Source: Gemmatimonadaceae bacterium
GTDB taxonomy: Bacteria > Gemmatimonadota > Gemmatimonadetes > Gemmatimonadales > Gemmatimonadaceae
Length of the DNA stretch: 39,097 bases
Direction: 5' to 3'
Assembly: GCA_017881685.1 (NCBI GenBank)
Contig: JADGQR010000104.1
Location: 1-39,097, forward strand
This document shows, piece after piece, positions 1 to 9,036 of this stretch (positions are counted from its first letter, which is position 1; each line of letters begins with the position of its first letter). A program made the translations under genes and the position numbers. Below the pieces are notes generated by a model. The model saw nothing but the letters and a program-made list of their open reading frames with translations. It was not told the origin of the DNA and did no database searches.

Positions 1-141
1 TCAGGAGTGAACGTCGGTGAGACGGTTGTCGCATCCGCAACGTTCCTCGTCGATGCAGAATCGAACCTCGGCTCATCGCTTGGCGGAATGGGCGACATGC
101 CGGGCATGGACATCACGAAGCCAGACAAGAAGAAGGAGTGA
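1..141 (+). CDS. C-terminal end of RND efflux periplasmic adaptor subunit (CusB/CzcB-like), truncated by window start
   Basis: Frame 1 reads SGVNVGETVVASATFLVDAESNLGSSLGGMGDMPGMDITKPDKKKE*, the typical end of CusB-type adaptors; its stop at 139-141 lies 4 nt before the CusA start. Absent from the ORF track because its start is outside the window. Confidence 0.8.
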   Translation, partial: SGVNVGETVVASATFLVDAESNLGSSLGGMGDMPGMDITKPDKKKE

Positions 142-145
142 GGCC

Positions 146-3100
146 ATGCTGAAGCGAATCATTGACCTCTCGGTAAGGAACAAGTTCATCGTCGGTCTCC
201 TCACGACCGCGGCGATCCTTGGCGGAGTGTGGGCTGTTCGGACGACTCCTCTCGAGGCGCTGCCCGACCTCAGCGACGTGCAGGTGATCGTGCAGGCGGA
301 TTACAACGAGCAGGGTCCGCGAATCGTCGAGGATCAGGTCACATATCCGATCGCGGCGGAGATGCTGAAGGTCCCGGGCGCGGCGTCAGTGCGCGGTTAC
401 TCCTTCTTCGGCGTCTCATTCGTCTACGTGATTTTCGAAGATGGTACCGATCTGTACTGGGCGCGATCGCGCGTGCTCGAGTATCTGAACGGGATCAAGG
501 CAAAGCTTCCGGCGACTGTCACGCCGACGCTCGGACCTGACGCGACGGGACTTGGATGGATTTATCAGTACGCAATCGAAGACACGACCGGCAGGCTTTC
601 ACTGGCTGATCTTCGCTCGATTCAGGATTGGCATCTTCGCTACGCGCTGACGTCCGTGCCCGGTGTGTCGGAAGTCGCGGCCATCGGCGGATTCGAGAAG
701 CAGTACCAGGTCGATATCGATCCGGCCAAGCTGCTCGCCTATCGCGTTCCTGTAACGAAAGTCCTCCAGGCGATCCAGAACGCCAACAACGACGTCGGTG
801 CGATGGTCATCGAGTTGTCCGAGCGTGAGCACATGGTGCGCGGGCTCGGCTACCTCCAAAGCATTTCCGACATCGAGAACGTCGTTGTCGGTGCAACCGC
901 ATCCGGAACACCGATCCGTGTTGCAGAGCTTGGCAGAGTCACTATTGGCCCCGCTGTTCGCAGAGGTGTTGCCGAGCTCGACGGTCGAGGCGACGCAGTC
1001 GGCGGAATAGTGGTGATGCGATTCGGCCAGAACGCTCTGACGACAATCGACCGCGTCAAGAAGAAACTCGAGGAGGTGAAGAGAACCCTCCCTCCCGGCG
1101 TCGTGATCACTCCCGTTTACGACCGAAGCAATCTCATCCTCGAGGCGATCAACACGCTCAAGGGGAAGCTTCTGGAGGAAACCATCGTCGTCGCTCTCGT
1201 GTGTCTGATCTTCCTGATGCACGCCCGGTCAGCTCTTGTTGCCGTGCTGACGCTTCCGATCGGCATTCTCATCGCCTTCATCGGCATGCGGCTCGTTGGA
1301 GTCGGTGCCGACATCATGTCGCTGGGAGGAATCGCCATAGCAATCGGAGCAATGATCGATGCGGCGATAGTGATGATCGAGAACATGCACAAGCATCTCG
1401 AGCGCGCGGTTGCGGAGAAAGACCGGGCCGGAGGAGTTTCGAGCAACGGCTCGTTCGACACCGGCCAGCTGAGTCTGGAAGAGCGGTGGACTGTCGTTGT
1501 CCGGGCATCGAAGGAAGTGGGCCCTGCCCTGTTTTTCTCGCTGCTCATCATCACCGTTTCATTCCTCCCGGTATTCACGCTCGGCGGTCAGGAAGGACGG
1601 CTGTTCAAGCCGCTCGCATTCACAAAGACATTCGCGATGGCGGCGGCGAGCCTTCTTTCAATAACTCTCGTCCCGGTTGCGATGGGTGTTTTCATTCGAG
1701 GCAGGATCCATCGAGAGAGGGCGAATCCGGTGAATCGCTTTCTGATGCGAGTGTATCGCCCGTTGATATCGCGAGTGCTCATGAATCGCTGGCCAGTGAT
1801 CGGTGCGGCCGCGGCTCTCGTGATTCTCACGTGGATACCGTGGAGCAGAATCGGCTCCGAATTCATGCCGCCTCTCGACGAAGGAACGATCCTCTTCATG
1901 CCGACGACACTTCCTGGAGTGAGTGTCGCGCGAGCAAGGGAAATCCTTCGCGTTCAGGATCAGATCCTCAAGTCGTTCCCCGAAGTCGAGCATGTGTGGG
2001 GCAAGGCCGGTCGAGCGACTACGGCAACTGATCCCGCGGGTCTCGACATGTTCGAGACGACGATCACACTCAAGCCGCGGAGCGAGTGGCGTCCCGGAAT
2101 GACTCAGGACAAGCTCGTCTCGCTCATGGATTCAGCGGTAAAGATGCCCGGCGTCGCAAATGCGTGGACGATGCCGATCAAGGGAAGAATCGACATGCTT
2201 GCGACAGGCATCCGCACGCCCGTCGGGATCAAGATCTTCGGCCCGGATCTGCCTGAGCTCGAACGTCTCGGAAAGGAAGTGGAAACAGCGCTGCAGAACG
2301 TCTCTGGAACCCGTAGCGTCTTCGCCGAGCGTGCGCAGTCGGGATACTATCTCGACATCGACATCGATCGCGCGGCCGCCGCGAGACACGGCCTCAACAT
2401 TCAGGATGTCCAGACGGTGATCGCCACAGCCATTGGTGGAATGACGATTACTCAGACAGTTGAAGGACGCGAGCGTTATGACGTCCGTGTTCGCTACCCG
2501 CAGGAGCTGCGCGACACTCCGGAAAAGCTTGCGGACGTCCTGGTGCCCGTCGCCCACGAGTCGTCAGGTGGATCGACAGATGCGACAATGGGCGCCCCGG
2601 GTTCTGCAGCTCCCGCGGCCAACGGCGGAGCTCAAGTGCCGCTCGGACAGATTGCCACGATTCGTAAAGTCGCCGGCCCGATGGTGATCAGAACTGAAGG
2701 TGCGGTTCCTACATCGTGGGTCTATGTGGATGTCGCAGGACGCGACATCGGAAGCTACGTGCGCGACGCGCAGCGGGTGGTAGAGCAGAACGTCGCGCTT
2801 CCCGAAGGCTACTCGATGGTTTGGAGCGGCCAGTACGAGTACATGCAGCGCGCGCGCGAACGCATGAAGCTGGTCATACCCGCGACGCTGGCGCTGATCT
2901 TCCTGCTCCTCTACTTCAATTTCAGAAGTGTCGGCGAATCGCTGATTGTGATGCTTTCGCTCCCGTTCGCTCTCGTCGGCGGAGTCTGGTTCATCTGGAT
3001 GCTTGGCTACAACTGGTCAGTCGCGGTTGCAATCGGGTTCATTGCTCTCGCAGGAGTCGCGGCAGAGACCGGTGTGATCATGCTCATATATCTCGATCAG

Positions 3101-3433
3101 GCGTGGAAGGCGCGTGCATTGAATGGGCGTCCGACACTGCGCGACCTCTATGACGCGATCATGGAAGGAGCTGTCGAGCGAGTGCGCCCGAAGATGATGA
3201 CAGTCACCGCCATCATGGGCGGCTTGCTCCCGATTCTTTGGGGAAGTGGAGCCGGCGCCAGCGTGATGCGCCGCATCGCTGCCCCGATGATCGGCGGAAT
3301 GGTCTCGAGCAGCGTACTGACACTGCTCGTGATACCTGCCATCTACGGATTATGGAAAGAGCGCGAGCTGGCTCGCTCAGCGGATCGATCAGTCGCAGCC
3401 ATGCCGGTCAATCCACTGCCGGCAGGAGGCTAA
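146..3433 (+). CDS. Heavy-metal efflux RND transporter, CusA/CzcA family
   Basis: MLKRIIDLSVRNKFIVGLLTTAAILGGVWAVRTTPLEALPDLSDVQVIVQADYNEQGPRIVEDQVTYPI is HME-RND-like. The ORF-track start at 17 overlaps the adaptor gene, so ATG146 is preferred. Confidence 0.95.
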   Translation: MLKRIIDLSVRNKFIVGLLTTAAILGGVWAVRTTPLEALPDLSDVQVIVQADYNEQGPRIVEDQVTYPIAAEMLKVPGAASVRGYSFFGVSFVYVIFEDGTDLYWARSRVLEYLNGIKAKLPATVTPTLGPDATGLGWIYQYAIEDTTGRLSLADLRSIQDWHLRYALTSVPGVSEVAAIGGFEKQYQVDIDPAKLLAYRVPVTKVLQAIQNANNDVGAMVIELSEREHMVRGLGYLQSISDIENVVVGATASGTPIRVAELGRVTIGPAVRRGVAELDGRGDAVGGIVVMRFGQNALTTIDRVKKKLEEVKRTLPPGVVITPVYDRSNLILEAINTLKGKLLEETIVVALVCLIFLMHARSALVAVLTLPIGILIAFIGMRLVGVGADIMSLGGIAIAIGAMIDAAIVMIENMHKHLERAVAEKDRAGGVSSNGSFDTGQLSLEERWTVVVRASKEVGPALFFSLLIITVSFLPVFTLGGQEGRLFKPLAFTKTFAMAAASLLSITLVPVAMGVFIRGRIHRERANPVNRFLMRVYRPLISRVLMNRWPVIGAAAALVILTWIPWSRIGSEFMPPLDEGTILFMPTTLPGVSVARAREILRVQDQILKSFPEVEHVWGKAGRATTATDPAGLDMFETTITLKPRSEWRPGMTQDKLVSLMDSAVKMPGVANAWTMPIKGRIDMLATGIRTPVGIKIFGPDLPELERLGKEVETALQNVSGTRSVFAERAQSGYYLDIDIDRAAAARHGLNIQDVQTVIATAIGGMTITQTVEGRERYDVRVRYPQELRDTPEKLADVLVPVAHESSGGSTDATMGAPGSAAPAANGGAQVPLGQIATIRKVAGPMVIRTEGAVPTSWVYVDVAGRDIGSYVRDAQRVVEQNVALPEGYSMVWSGQYEYMQRARERMKLVIPATLALIFLLLYFNFRSVGESLIVMLSLPFALVGGVWFIWMLGYNWSVAVAIGFIALAGVAAETGVIMLIYLDQAWKARALNGRPTLRDLYDAIMEGAVERVRPKMMTVTAIMGGLLPILWGSGAGASVMRRIAAPMIGGMVSSSVLTLLVIPAIYGLWKERELARSADRSVAAMPVNPLPAGG

Positions 3434-3567
3434 TGGAGAAATCGGGTTTCCCCTGACGGTCTCACAGACATTCCCTTATCCCAACGTGGTACGGCGCCGG
3501 TCATTGTTCAAGAATCGCTCCGCCAACCGGCGCGACGATTGTGAATTGAACCGGCGAGGGGAGATAC

Positions 3568-4899
3568 ATGACGATCGCTTCTGCAACTTCTCAGTTGGCC
3601 CGACCGCTCTTCGCCGACCGTGTGGCGATGATCGACACCGAAAACGCGTTCAAGGTCGGGCCCTTCATCAAGGAAGTCGAAGACGCAGGCCACAAAGTGG
3701 TGAAGTGCAACCTCGGCGAGCCGGATTTTCCTCTTCCCCGTCATATCGCCGAGGAGGTCAAGCGTCAGATCGACAACGACATGACGCACTACAACGACCC
3801 TCAGGGAATCCTGCCGCTTCGACAGGCAATCGCCCGAACGATGGGGGAAGACCGCGGACTCGATATCAATCCCAACCGCGTCGTTGTTTTTCCCGGCGCC
3901 AAGCCACCGATCGGATTCTCACAGCAGACATACTGCAATGCAGGCGACGAAGTCATCTATCCAAGCCCGGGATTCCCGATTTACGAATCGTTCGTTCGCT
4001 ACATCGGCGCTTCGGCTGTCCCGCTGCACCTCGAAGAAAAGTCGGGCTTCAGCTTTTCAGGTGCCGACCTCGCACGTCTCATCACAGATCGCACAAAGCT
4101 CATCTATCTGAACTTTCCCTCGAATCCAACCGGCGGCGTGGCCTCCCGTGCCGAGCTCGAGGACATCGCTCGTGTGATTCTTTCGAATACTTCGCCAGAA
4201 GTCAGGGTGTACTCGGACGAAGTCTACGAGCGGATCCTCTTTGACGGCGAAAAGCACGTCTCGATCGCATCCCTTCCCGGAATGGAAGAGCGAACGATTC
4301 TTGTCTCCGGAGTCTCGAAGTCCTATTCGTGGACAGGGGGAAGAGTCGGCTGGGCGGTATTCCCGACCGCCGAAGAAGCAGCGGTGTTCAAGAATCTGAA
4401 CATCAACTACTTCTCGTGCATTCCCGCCTACAACCAGATGGGCGCGAAGGTCGCGCTCGAGTCTCCCGAAAGCGCTATCTCCACTGGCGAAATGGTGAGT
4501 GCGTTCTCGAAGCGGCGTGACTTCGTCGTCGATGCGCTCAACTCGATCGAAGGCATCCACTGCCAGAAGCCGAAAGGTGCTTTCTACGTCTTCCCGAACA
4601 TCGGAGGCGTCTGCGAGAACATCGGTGCCGTCGAGGCGTATGCCGCGCTGCCGCCATCGGTACGCGATCTGACAACACCATCGACGCTTTTTCAGCTCTT
4701 CCTTCTCTTCAGGCATCACGTTGCAACGCTCGACAGAAAATCATTCGGACGAATTGGAAGCGAGGGAAAGCATTACCTGCGGCTTTCGATCGCGACATCC
4801 AAAGAGCAGCTCGAGCTGGGGATGCAGCGCATCGCCGATGCAAGCCGCGACGTCGACGGATTCCGCACGTACGTGAGAGAAGGAAAACACCTCTACTAA
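3568..4899 (+). CDS. PLP-dependent aminotransferase, class I/II fold
   Basis: Contains NLGEPDF, YNDPQGILPLRQAIA, NFPSNPTGG, YSDEVYE and SGVSKSYSWTGGRVGWA (PLP-lysine region). RBS-like gaggggag before the ATG. Confidence 0.93.
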   Translation: MTIASATSQLARPLFADRVAMIDTENAFKVGPFIKEVEDAGHKVVKCNLGEPDFPLPRHIAEEVKRQIDNDMTHYNDPQGILPLRQAIARTMGEDRGLDINPNRVVVFPGAKPPIGFSQQTYCNAGDEVIYPSPGFPIYESFVRYIGASAVPLHLEEKSGFSFSGADLARLITDRTKLIYLNFPSNPTGGVASRAELEDIARVILSNTSPEVRVYSDEVYERILFDGEKHVSIASLPGMEERTILVSGVSKSYSWTGGRVGWAVFPTAEEAAVFKNLNINYFSCIPAYNQMGAKVALESPESAISTGEMVSAFSKRRDFVVDALNSIEGIHCQKPKGAFYVFPNIGGVCENIGAVEAYAALPPSVRDLTTPSTLFQLFLLFRHHVATLDRKSFGRIGSEGKHYLRLSIATSKEQLELGMQRIADASRDVDGFRTYVREGKHLY

Positions 4900-4917
4900 C
4901 GCCAAGAGGGCATTGCT

Positions 4918-7326
4918 TTGACAATCGCATTGGAACCGACCTACAGTCCCCAGGCTGCTGCGCCAACTTCACGTTTTGGCTCGCGACGCGGGGTGTGGAT
5001 CGACATCAGTGAAGAGCCCTCGCTCCCGCTGAGCGCGCAGGAGATCGAGGCATTCGAGACGCTGGATCTGATTTACAGATCGGTCTGCGCGATGGTCTAC
5101 AACTACGTACCGACGTCGGGTCATCCAGGCGGCTCGGTGTCCTCCGGCCGATTCGTATCGGCGCTTCTCTTCGACGCGATGGACTACGACTTCTCGCGTC
5201 CGCTGAGCGAAGAAGCAGACATCATCTCCTACGCTGCCGGACACAAGGCACTCGGCCTCTATTCAATGTGGGCGCTTCGAAACGAGATTGTTCGGCTCGT
5301 CGCACCGGAGATGCTTCCAACCGACATCGCATTTCAGCTTCGCCTCGAGGATCTGTTGGGTTTCAGGCGAAATCCCGCCGGACCTGCGCCGCTTGCCGCT
5401 GCATTCAAGTCGAAAGCGCTCGACGGTCACCCCACTCCCGCCACTCCGTTCGTGCGCCTTTCGACGGGAGCATCGGGAGTCGGCCTCGCTTCGTCGATCG
5501 GACTGGCGATCGCAGCGGCTGACACGTTCCACGAGGATTCGCCGCGCGTTCACATAGTTGAAGGAGAGGGTGGACTTACCCCTGGTCGCGTTGCCGAAGC
5601 GTTAGCGGCGGCCGGCACTGCTTCGTTGAAAAACGTCTTCGTCCATCTCGACTGGAATCAGTCATCGATCGACTCGGATCACGTCACGCGAGAGGGCGAC
5701 GTTCCGGGTGACTACGTGCAGTGGACGCCGTGCGAGCTTTTCTACCTCCACGACTGGAATGTCATCTACGTTCCCGACGGCACGAGCTTCCAGCAGATAG
5801 TCGGGGCGCAGAGACGGGCTATGAGCCTCGACAATGGGCAGCCGACCGCAATCGTGTACCGAACGACGAAAGGCTGGCGCTACGGAATCGAAGGCCGTGC
5901 ATCTCACGGCGCCGGCCACAAGCTCTGTGCAGCGGGATTCCAGCAGGCGCTGGAGCCTCTCGTGTCGAAGACTGGGAGACAGCTTCCGATGTGCGAGCCC
6001 GATCATCAGCGATGCGCCGGCGGATCGACCTCCGAGATCGTCGAGCAGTGTTTCTGGGAATCCCTTTCGACAGTGAGGCACGTTCTTGAGGCGAATCACC
6101 TTGTCGTGACACGCATGTCGGAGCGCATCATCGCTTCACGCGAGCGTCTGTACAAGCGTCAGCGACAGGTCGCACCGAGCTCGCCGCGTGTCGCGCGAGT
6201 GTTCGCTGCTGCGCGATCGCGAACGACGCCAGAGTCGCTCGTGCTTTCGGCAGGCGCGAACATAACGCTGCGCGGCCAGCTCGGAAAAGTTCTCGGATAT
6301 CTGAACAAGGAGAGCAACGGCGCGCTTCTCATCTCCGCTGCAGACCTGCTTGGCTCGACAAGCATCAATGAAGCTGTCGCTGGATTTCCTGGCGGCTACT
6401 TCAACATGCAATCGAACCCCGGATCGAGAACTCTCTCAACCGGCGGAATCTGCGAAGACGCGATGTCGGGAATTCTTTCGGGAATTTCCAGCTTCGGTCA
6501 CCACATCGGAGCAGGGTCTTCGTACGCAGCATTCCTCGCACCACTCGGACACATCGCGGCCCGCCTCCACGCAATTGGAAATCAGGCGCGCCAGTCACTC
6601 GACCCAAGCCCGTACCGGCCATTCATTCTCGTATGTGGTCATGCGGGACTGAAGACCGGTGAAGATGGACCCACTCATGCTGATCCTCAGCCGCTGCAGC
6701 TCTTGCAGGAAAACTTCCCGAAGGGCGCGATGGTCACACTCACGCCGTGGGATCCGCAGGAAATATGGCCGCTGATGGCAGCCGCCCTCCGGGCGTCGCC
6801 CGCGATCATCGCGCCGTTCGTCAGTCGTCCATCTGAGACTGTTCCCGACAGAAAGGCCCTCGGCTTCGCTCCGGCGTCTGAAGCAGCGCGTGGTGTCTAT
6901 AAGCTCCGCAGTGCCGCCGGAAGGAGTGACGGTGCGGTCGTCATTCAGGAATCAGGCGTCGCGTATGCATTCGTCGAGCAGACTCTTCCGTTGCTCGAGA
7001 GAACGGGAATCGATCTCGACGTCTACTATGTAGCGAGCGCCGAGCTGTTCGATCTCCTTCCCCAGGCGGAGCAGGACAAGATCTTCCCGGAGAGCGTTGC
7101 ACAGCGCGCGATGGGACTCACCGGCTTCACGATGCCGACGATGTACCGCTGGATCCGGTCGGATCTTGGCAGGTCGCACACGCTGCATCCTTTCTCACAC
7201 AACAAGTATCCGGGAAGCGGACCGGGCGCGCGCGTGATCTCGGAAGCGGGACTCGACGGCGATGCTCAGCTCGCCGCGATCATCGATTACGTGAACGCGC
7301 GAAAGCCGCGGGCATCGCACCACTAG
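4918..7326 (+). CDS. Transketolase-like thiamine-diphosphate enzyme (802 aa)
   Basis: TTG start 18 nt after the aminotransferase. PTSGHPGGSVSSGRF, AGHKALGLYSMWALR, TPP-like HIVEGEGGLTPGRVAEAL...LDWNQSSID, and DGPTHADPQPLQLL in the pyrimidine domain. Confidence 0.85.
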   Translation: MTIALEPTYSPQAAAPTSRFGSRRGVWIDISEEPSLPLSAQEIEAFETLDLIYRSVCAMVYNYVPTSGHPGGSVSSGRFVSALLFDAMDYDFSRPLSEEADIISYAAGHKALGLYSMWALRNEIVRLVAPEMLPTDIAFQLRLEDLLGFRRNPAGPAPLAAAFKSKALDGHPTPATPFVRLSTGASGVGLASSIGLAIAAADTFHEDSPRVHIVEGEGGLTPGRVAEALAAAGTASLKNVFVHLDWNQSSIDSDHVTREGDVPGDYVQWTPCELFYLHDWNVIYVPDGTSFQQIVGAQRRAMSLDNGQPTAIVYRTTKGWRYGIEGRASHGAGHKLCAAGFQQALEPLVSKTGRQLPMCEPDHQRCAGGSTSEIVEQCFWESLSTVRHVLEANHLVVTRMSERIIASRERLYKRQRQVAPSSPRVARVFAAARSRTTPESLVLSAGANITLRGQLGKVLGYLNKESNGALLISAADLLGSTSINEAVAGFPGGYFNMQSNPGSRTLSTGGICEDAMSGILSGISSFGHHIGAGSSYAAFLAPLGHIAARLHAIGNQARQSLDPSPYRPFILVCGHAGLKTGEDGPTHADPQPLQLLQENFPKGAMVTLTPWDPQEIWPLMAAALRASPAIIAPFVSRPSETVPDRKALGFAPASEAARGVYKLRSAAGRSDGAVVIQESGVAYAFVEQTLPLLERTGIDLDVYYVASAELFDLLPQAEQDKIFPESVAQRAMGLTGFTMPTMYRWIRSDLGRSHTLHPFSHNKYPGSGPGARVISEAGLDGDAQLAAIIDYVNARKPRASHH

Positions 7327-7335
7327 AAGAAGTCG

Positions 7336-7359
7336 CGCGCAGATATCTGCGCGCGATTT
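7336..7359. terminator. Perfect 24-nt palindrome followed by T-rich stretch; likely terminator of the transketolase transcript
   Basis: tcgcgcgcagatatctgcgcgcga is self-complementary over its full length, followed by tttctctttt. Confidence 0.7.
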
Positions 7360-7367
7360 CTCTTTTG

Positions 7368-7880
7368 CTACTCCCCGCCTTCGGGCCCCGGTGGTCGCTG
7401 GCTCCGAGGCTCGATGACTGCTGCGTCAGCGGCCGTGGCACCGGGACGCACTTCGGTGTGGCGGATCTGTCCACCAAGCAGGGCCGTGTAGACAAATGCG
7501 CCGCTGACGAATGCGGTGGCGGCGAACATGACTACCGATGCACTGGTTGGAACGGGCTTGTTACGCCACTTTATAAGCGCGCCAAGCGCGAGAACACCGA
7601 GAACGCCGCCAAGCAGATAGGCCTTGTCGCCCATCTCTTCGTGATCGTGAATGATTTCCCGCTTTACTCCGGGAAATCCGCGAATCGCGTCTTGGGCCGA
7701 ATCACCGCTGAGGTCTGCAGTTGCGCCTGCGATGGCGCTGCCGATGATGACAACAAAGGCCGTACGCCGAAGAACATCCGGGGACGTAAACCACGACGCG
7801 ACAAGCAGCGCCAGTGCGAAAAGCGATCCGAAGATCGGCGCGTGGTTTACCAGCAAATGAATGTGTGCGCCTGAGAGCAT
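7368..7880 (-). CDS. Small polytopic membrane protein, DUF2231-like
   Basis: MLSGAHIHLLVNHAPIFGSLFALALLVASWF... with several hydrophobic helices. Start moved to the internal Met at 7880. Confidence 0.65.
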   Translation of the reverse strand: MLSGAHIHLLVNHAPIFGSLFALALLVASWFTSPDVLRRTAFVVIIGSAIAGATADLSGDSAQDAIRGFPGVKREIIHDHEEMGDKAYLLGGVLGVLALGALIKWRNKPVPTSASVVMFAATAFVSGAFVYTALLGGQIRHTEVRPGATAADAAVIEPRSQRPPGPEGGE

Positions 7881-7992
7881 GAGTGTTGGTTGTTGAGTTA
7901 ATGCCGCGATGCTGCGCAAAACATGCCACCGCCTCGCGGGCGACGGAAGTCATTCCTGTCACTCGGCACGCACCGTGCCTGAGAAACCCTCC

Positions 7993-8814
7993 ATGGAATA
8001 TTCTGCCTTGAATAACCCCTTCAATGTGAAATCGGACCAATTGAGCTCCGATGGGTTCGACGCCCTGAGCAAAGTGCCTCAGATCACGATCGCATTCTGG
8101 ATCGTAAAGGTTCTCGCCACCACCCTGGGAGAGACCGGCGGCGACGCGCTATCGATGACGCTGAAACTTGGCTACGCGGTAAGCACGTTGATCTTCCTCG
8201 CGTTCTTCATCGTCACTCTCGTGATGCAGGTGGGATCGAAACACTACCATCCAGTGCTCTACTGGGCGGTGGTAGTGGCGACCACCACCGTGGGAACGAC
8301 CACGTCGGATTATTTCGACCGCACGCTCGGATTGGGCTATGTAAAGTCTTCGGCCATCCTTTTTTCCCTCGTATTGCTCGTGCTCGTCATCTGGCGATAC
8401 ACGACGGGAGCGATCGCAGCCGATCACATCACGACCCGGAAGAACGAGATCTTCTACTGGATGACAATTCTCGTCTCCAACACCCTCGGCACAGCTCTCG
8501 GAGATTTTGTTGCCGATACCTCGGGAATCGGGTTTGAGAAAGGTGCGCTCGTGTTTGCGGTGTTGATCGCAATCGTCGCCGCGCTGCATTTCTTCACTGA
8601 CCTTCCCGAAGCAGTACTGTTCTGGGCCGCGTACGTCCTCACTCGCCCGCTCGGAGCGACTCTCGGTGACACGCTGACCAAACCTCACGTCCAGGGTGGC
8701 CTCAACCTCGGCCGATTCACCTCTTCGTTTGTAATGGCGGTGGCAATGGTGCTCATCATTGCGCTCTCGCGACTTCGCCATCGCGTACCAAAACCCGAAG
8801 CCGCCCCGGCCTGA
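7993..8814 (+). CDS. COG4705-like membrane protein with four internal repeats
   Basis: MEYSALNNPFNVKSDQLSS...KVPQITIAFWIVKVLATTLGETGGDALS...; repeated (F/Y)W...(T/N/P)(L/V)G.(T)..(G/S)D units. The ORF-track start at 7909 would overlap the divergent gene. Confidence 0.75.
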   Translation: MEYSALNNPFNVKSDQLSSDGFDALSKVPQITIAFWIVKVLATTLGETGGDALSMTLKLGYAVSTLIFLAFFIVTLVMQVGSKHYHPVLYWAVVVATTTVGTTTSDYFDRTLGLGYVKSSAILFSLVLLVLVIWRYTTGAIAADHITTRKNEIFYWMTILVSNTLGTALGDFVADTSGIGFEKGALVFAVLIAIVAALHFFTDLPEAVLFWAAYVLTRPLGATLGDTLTKPHVQGGLNLGRFTSSFVMAVAMVLIIALSRLRHRVPKPEAAPA

Positions 8815-9036
8815 TCGAAACGCGATAGCCACAGCGAGCAGCATATCAGGTATTCCCTGAGGACATTTCCGGGCTATCACTGACACTCCCCCCTTGTGAC
8901 CCGAATGCATCATTCGCCGTGCGATCTCGGGAGCACGAGCACGCCCAGGTGTTCTATTCGAGCTTGGCATGCCGGGGTCAAACCACCCGGTTCTCCCATT
9001 CGCTGATCACATCCACCGCCGAGGTATTGCGTCACA

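Noticed and set aside
599-1222. 207-aa antisense ORF inside the CusA-like gene, and many similar antisense ORFs (for example 8149..8970 -, 10386..11237 +, 20669..21685 +)
   Set aside because: They lie opposite or in another frame within strongly supported genes; composition (Arg/Ser/His-rich, no domain motif) is what GC-rich codon bias produces.
8815-9036. Possible cobalamin riboswitch or other known leader before the TonB receptor
   Set aside because: No B12-box-like or other recognisable riboswitch core; only a weak GATAGCC/GGCTATC repeat with a 41-nt spacer.
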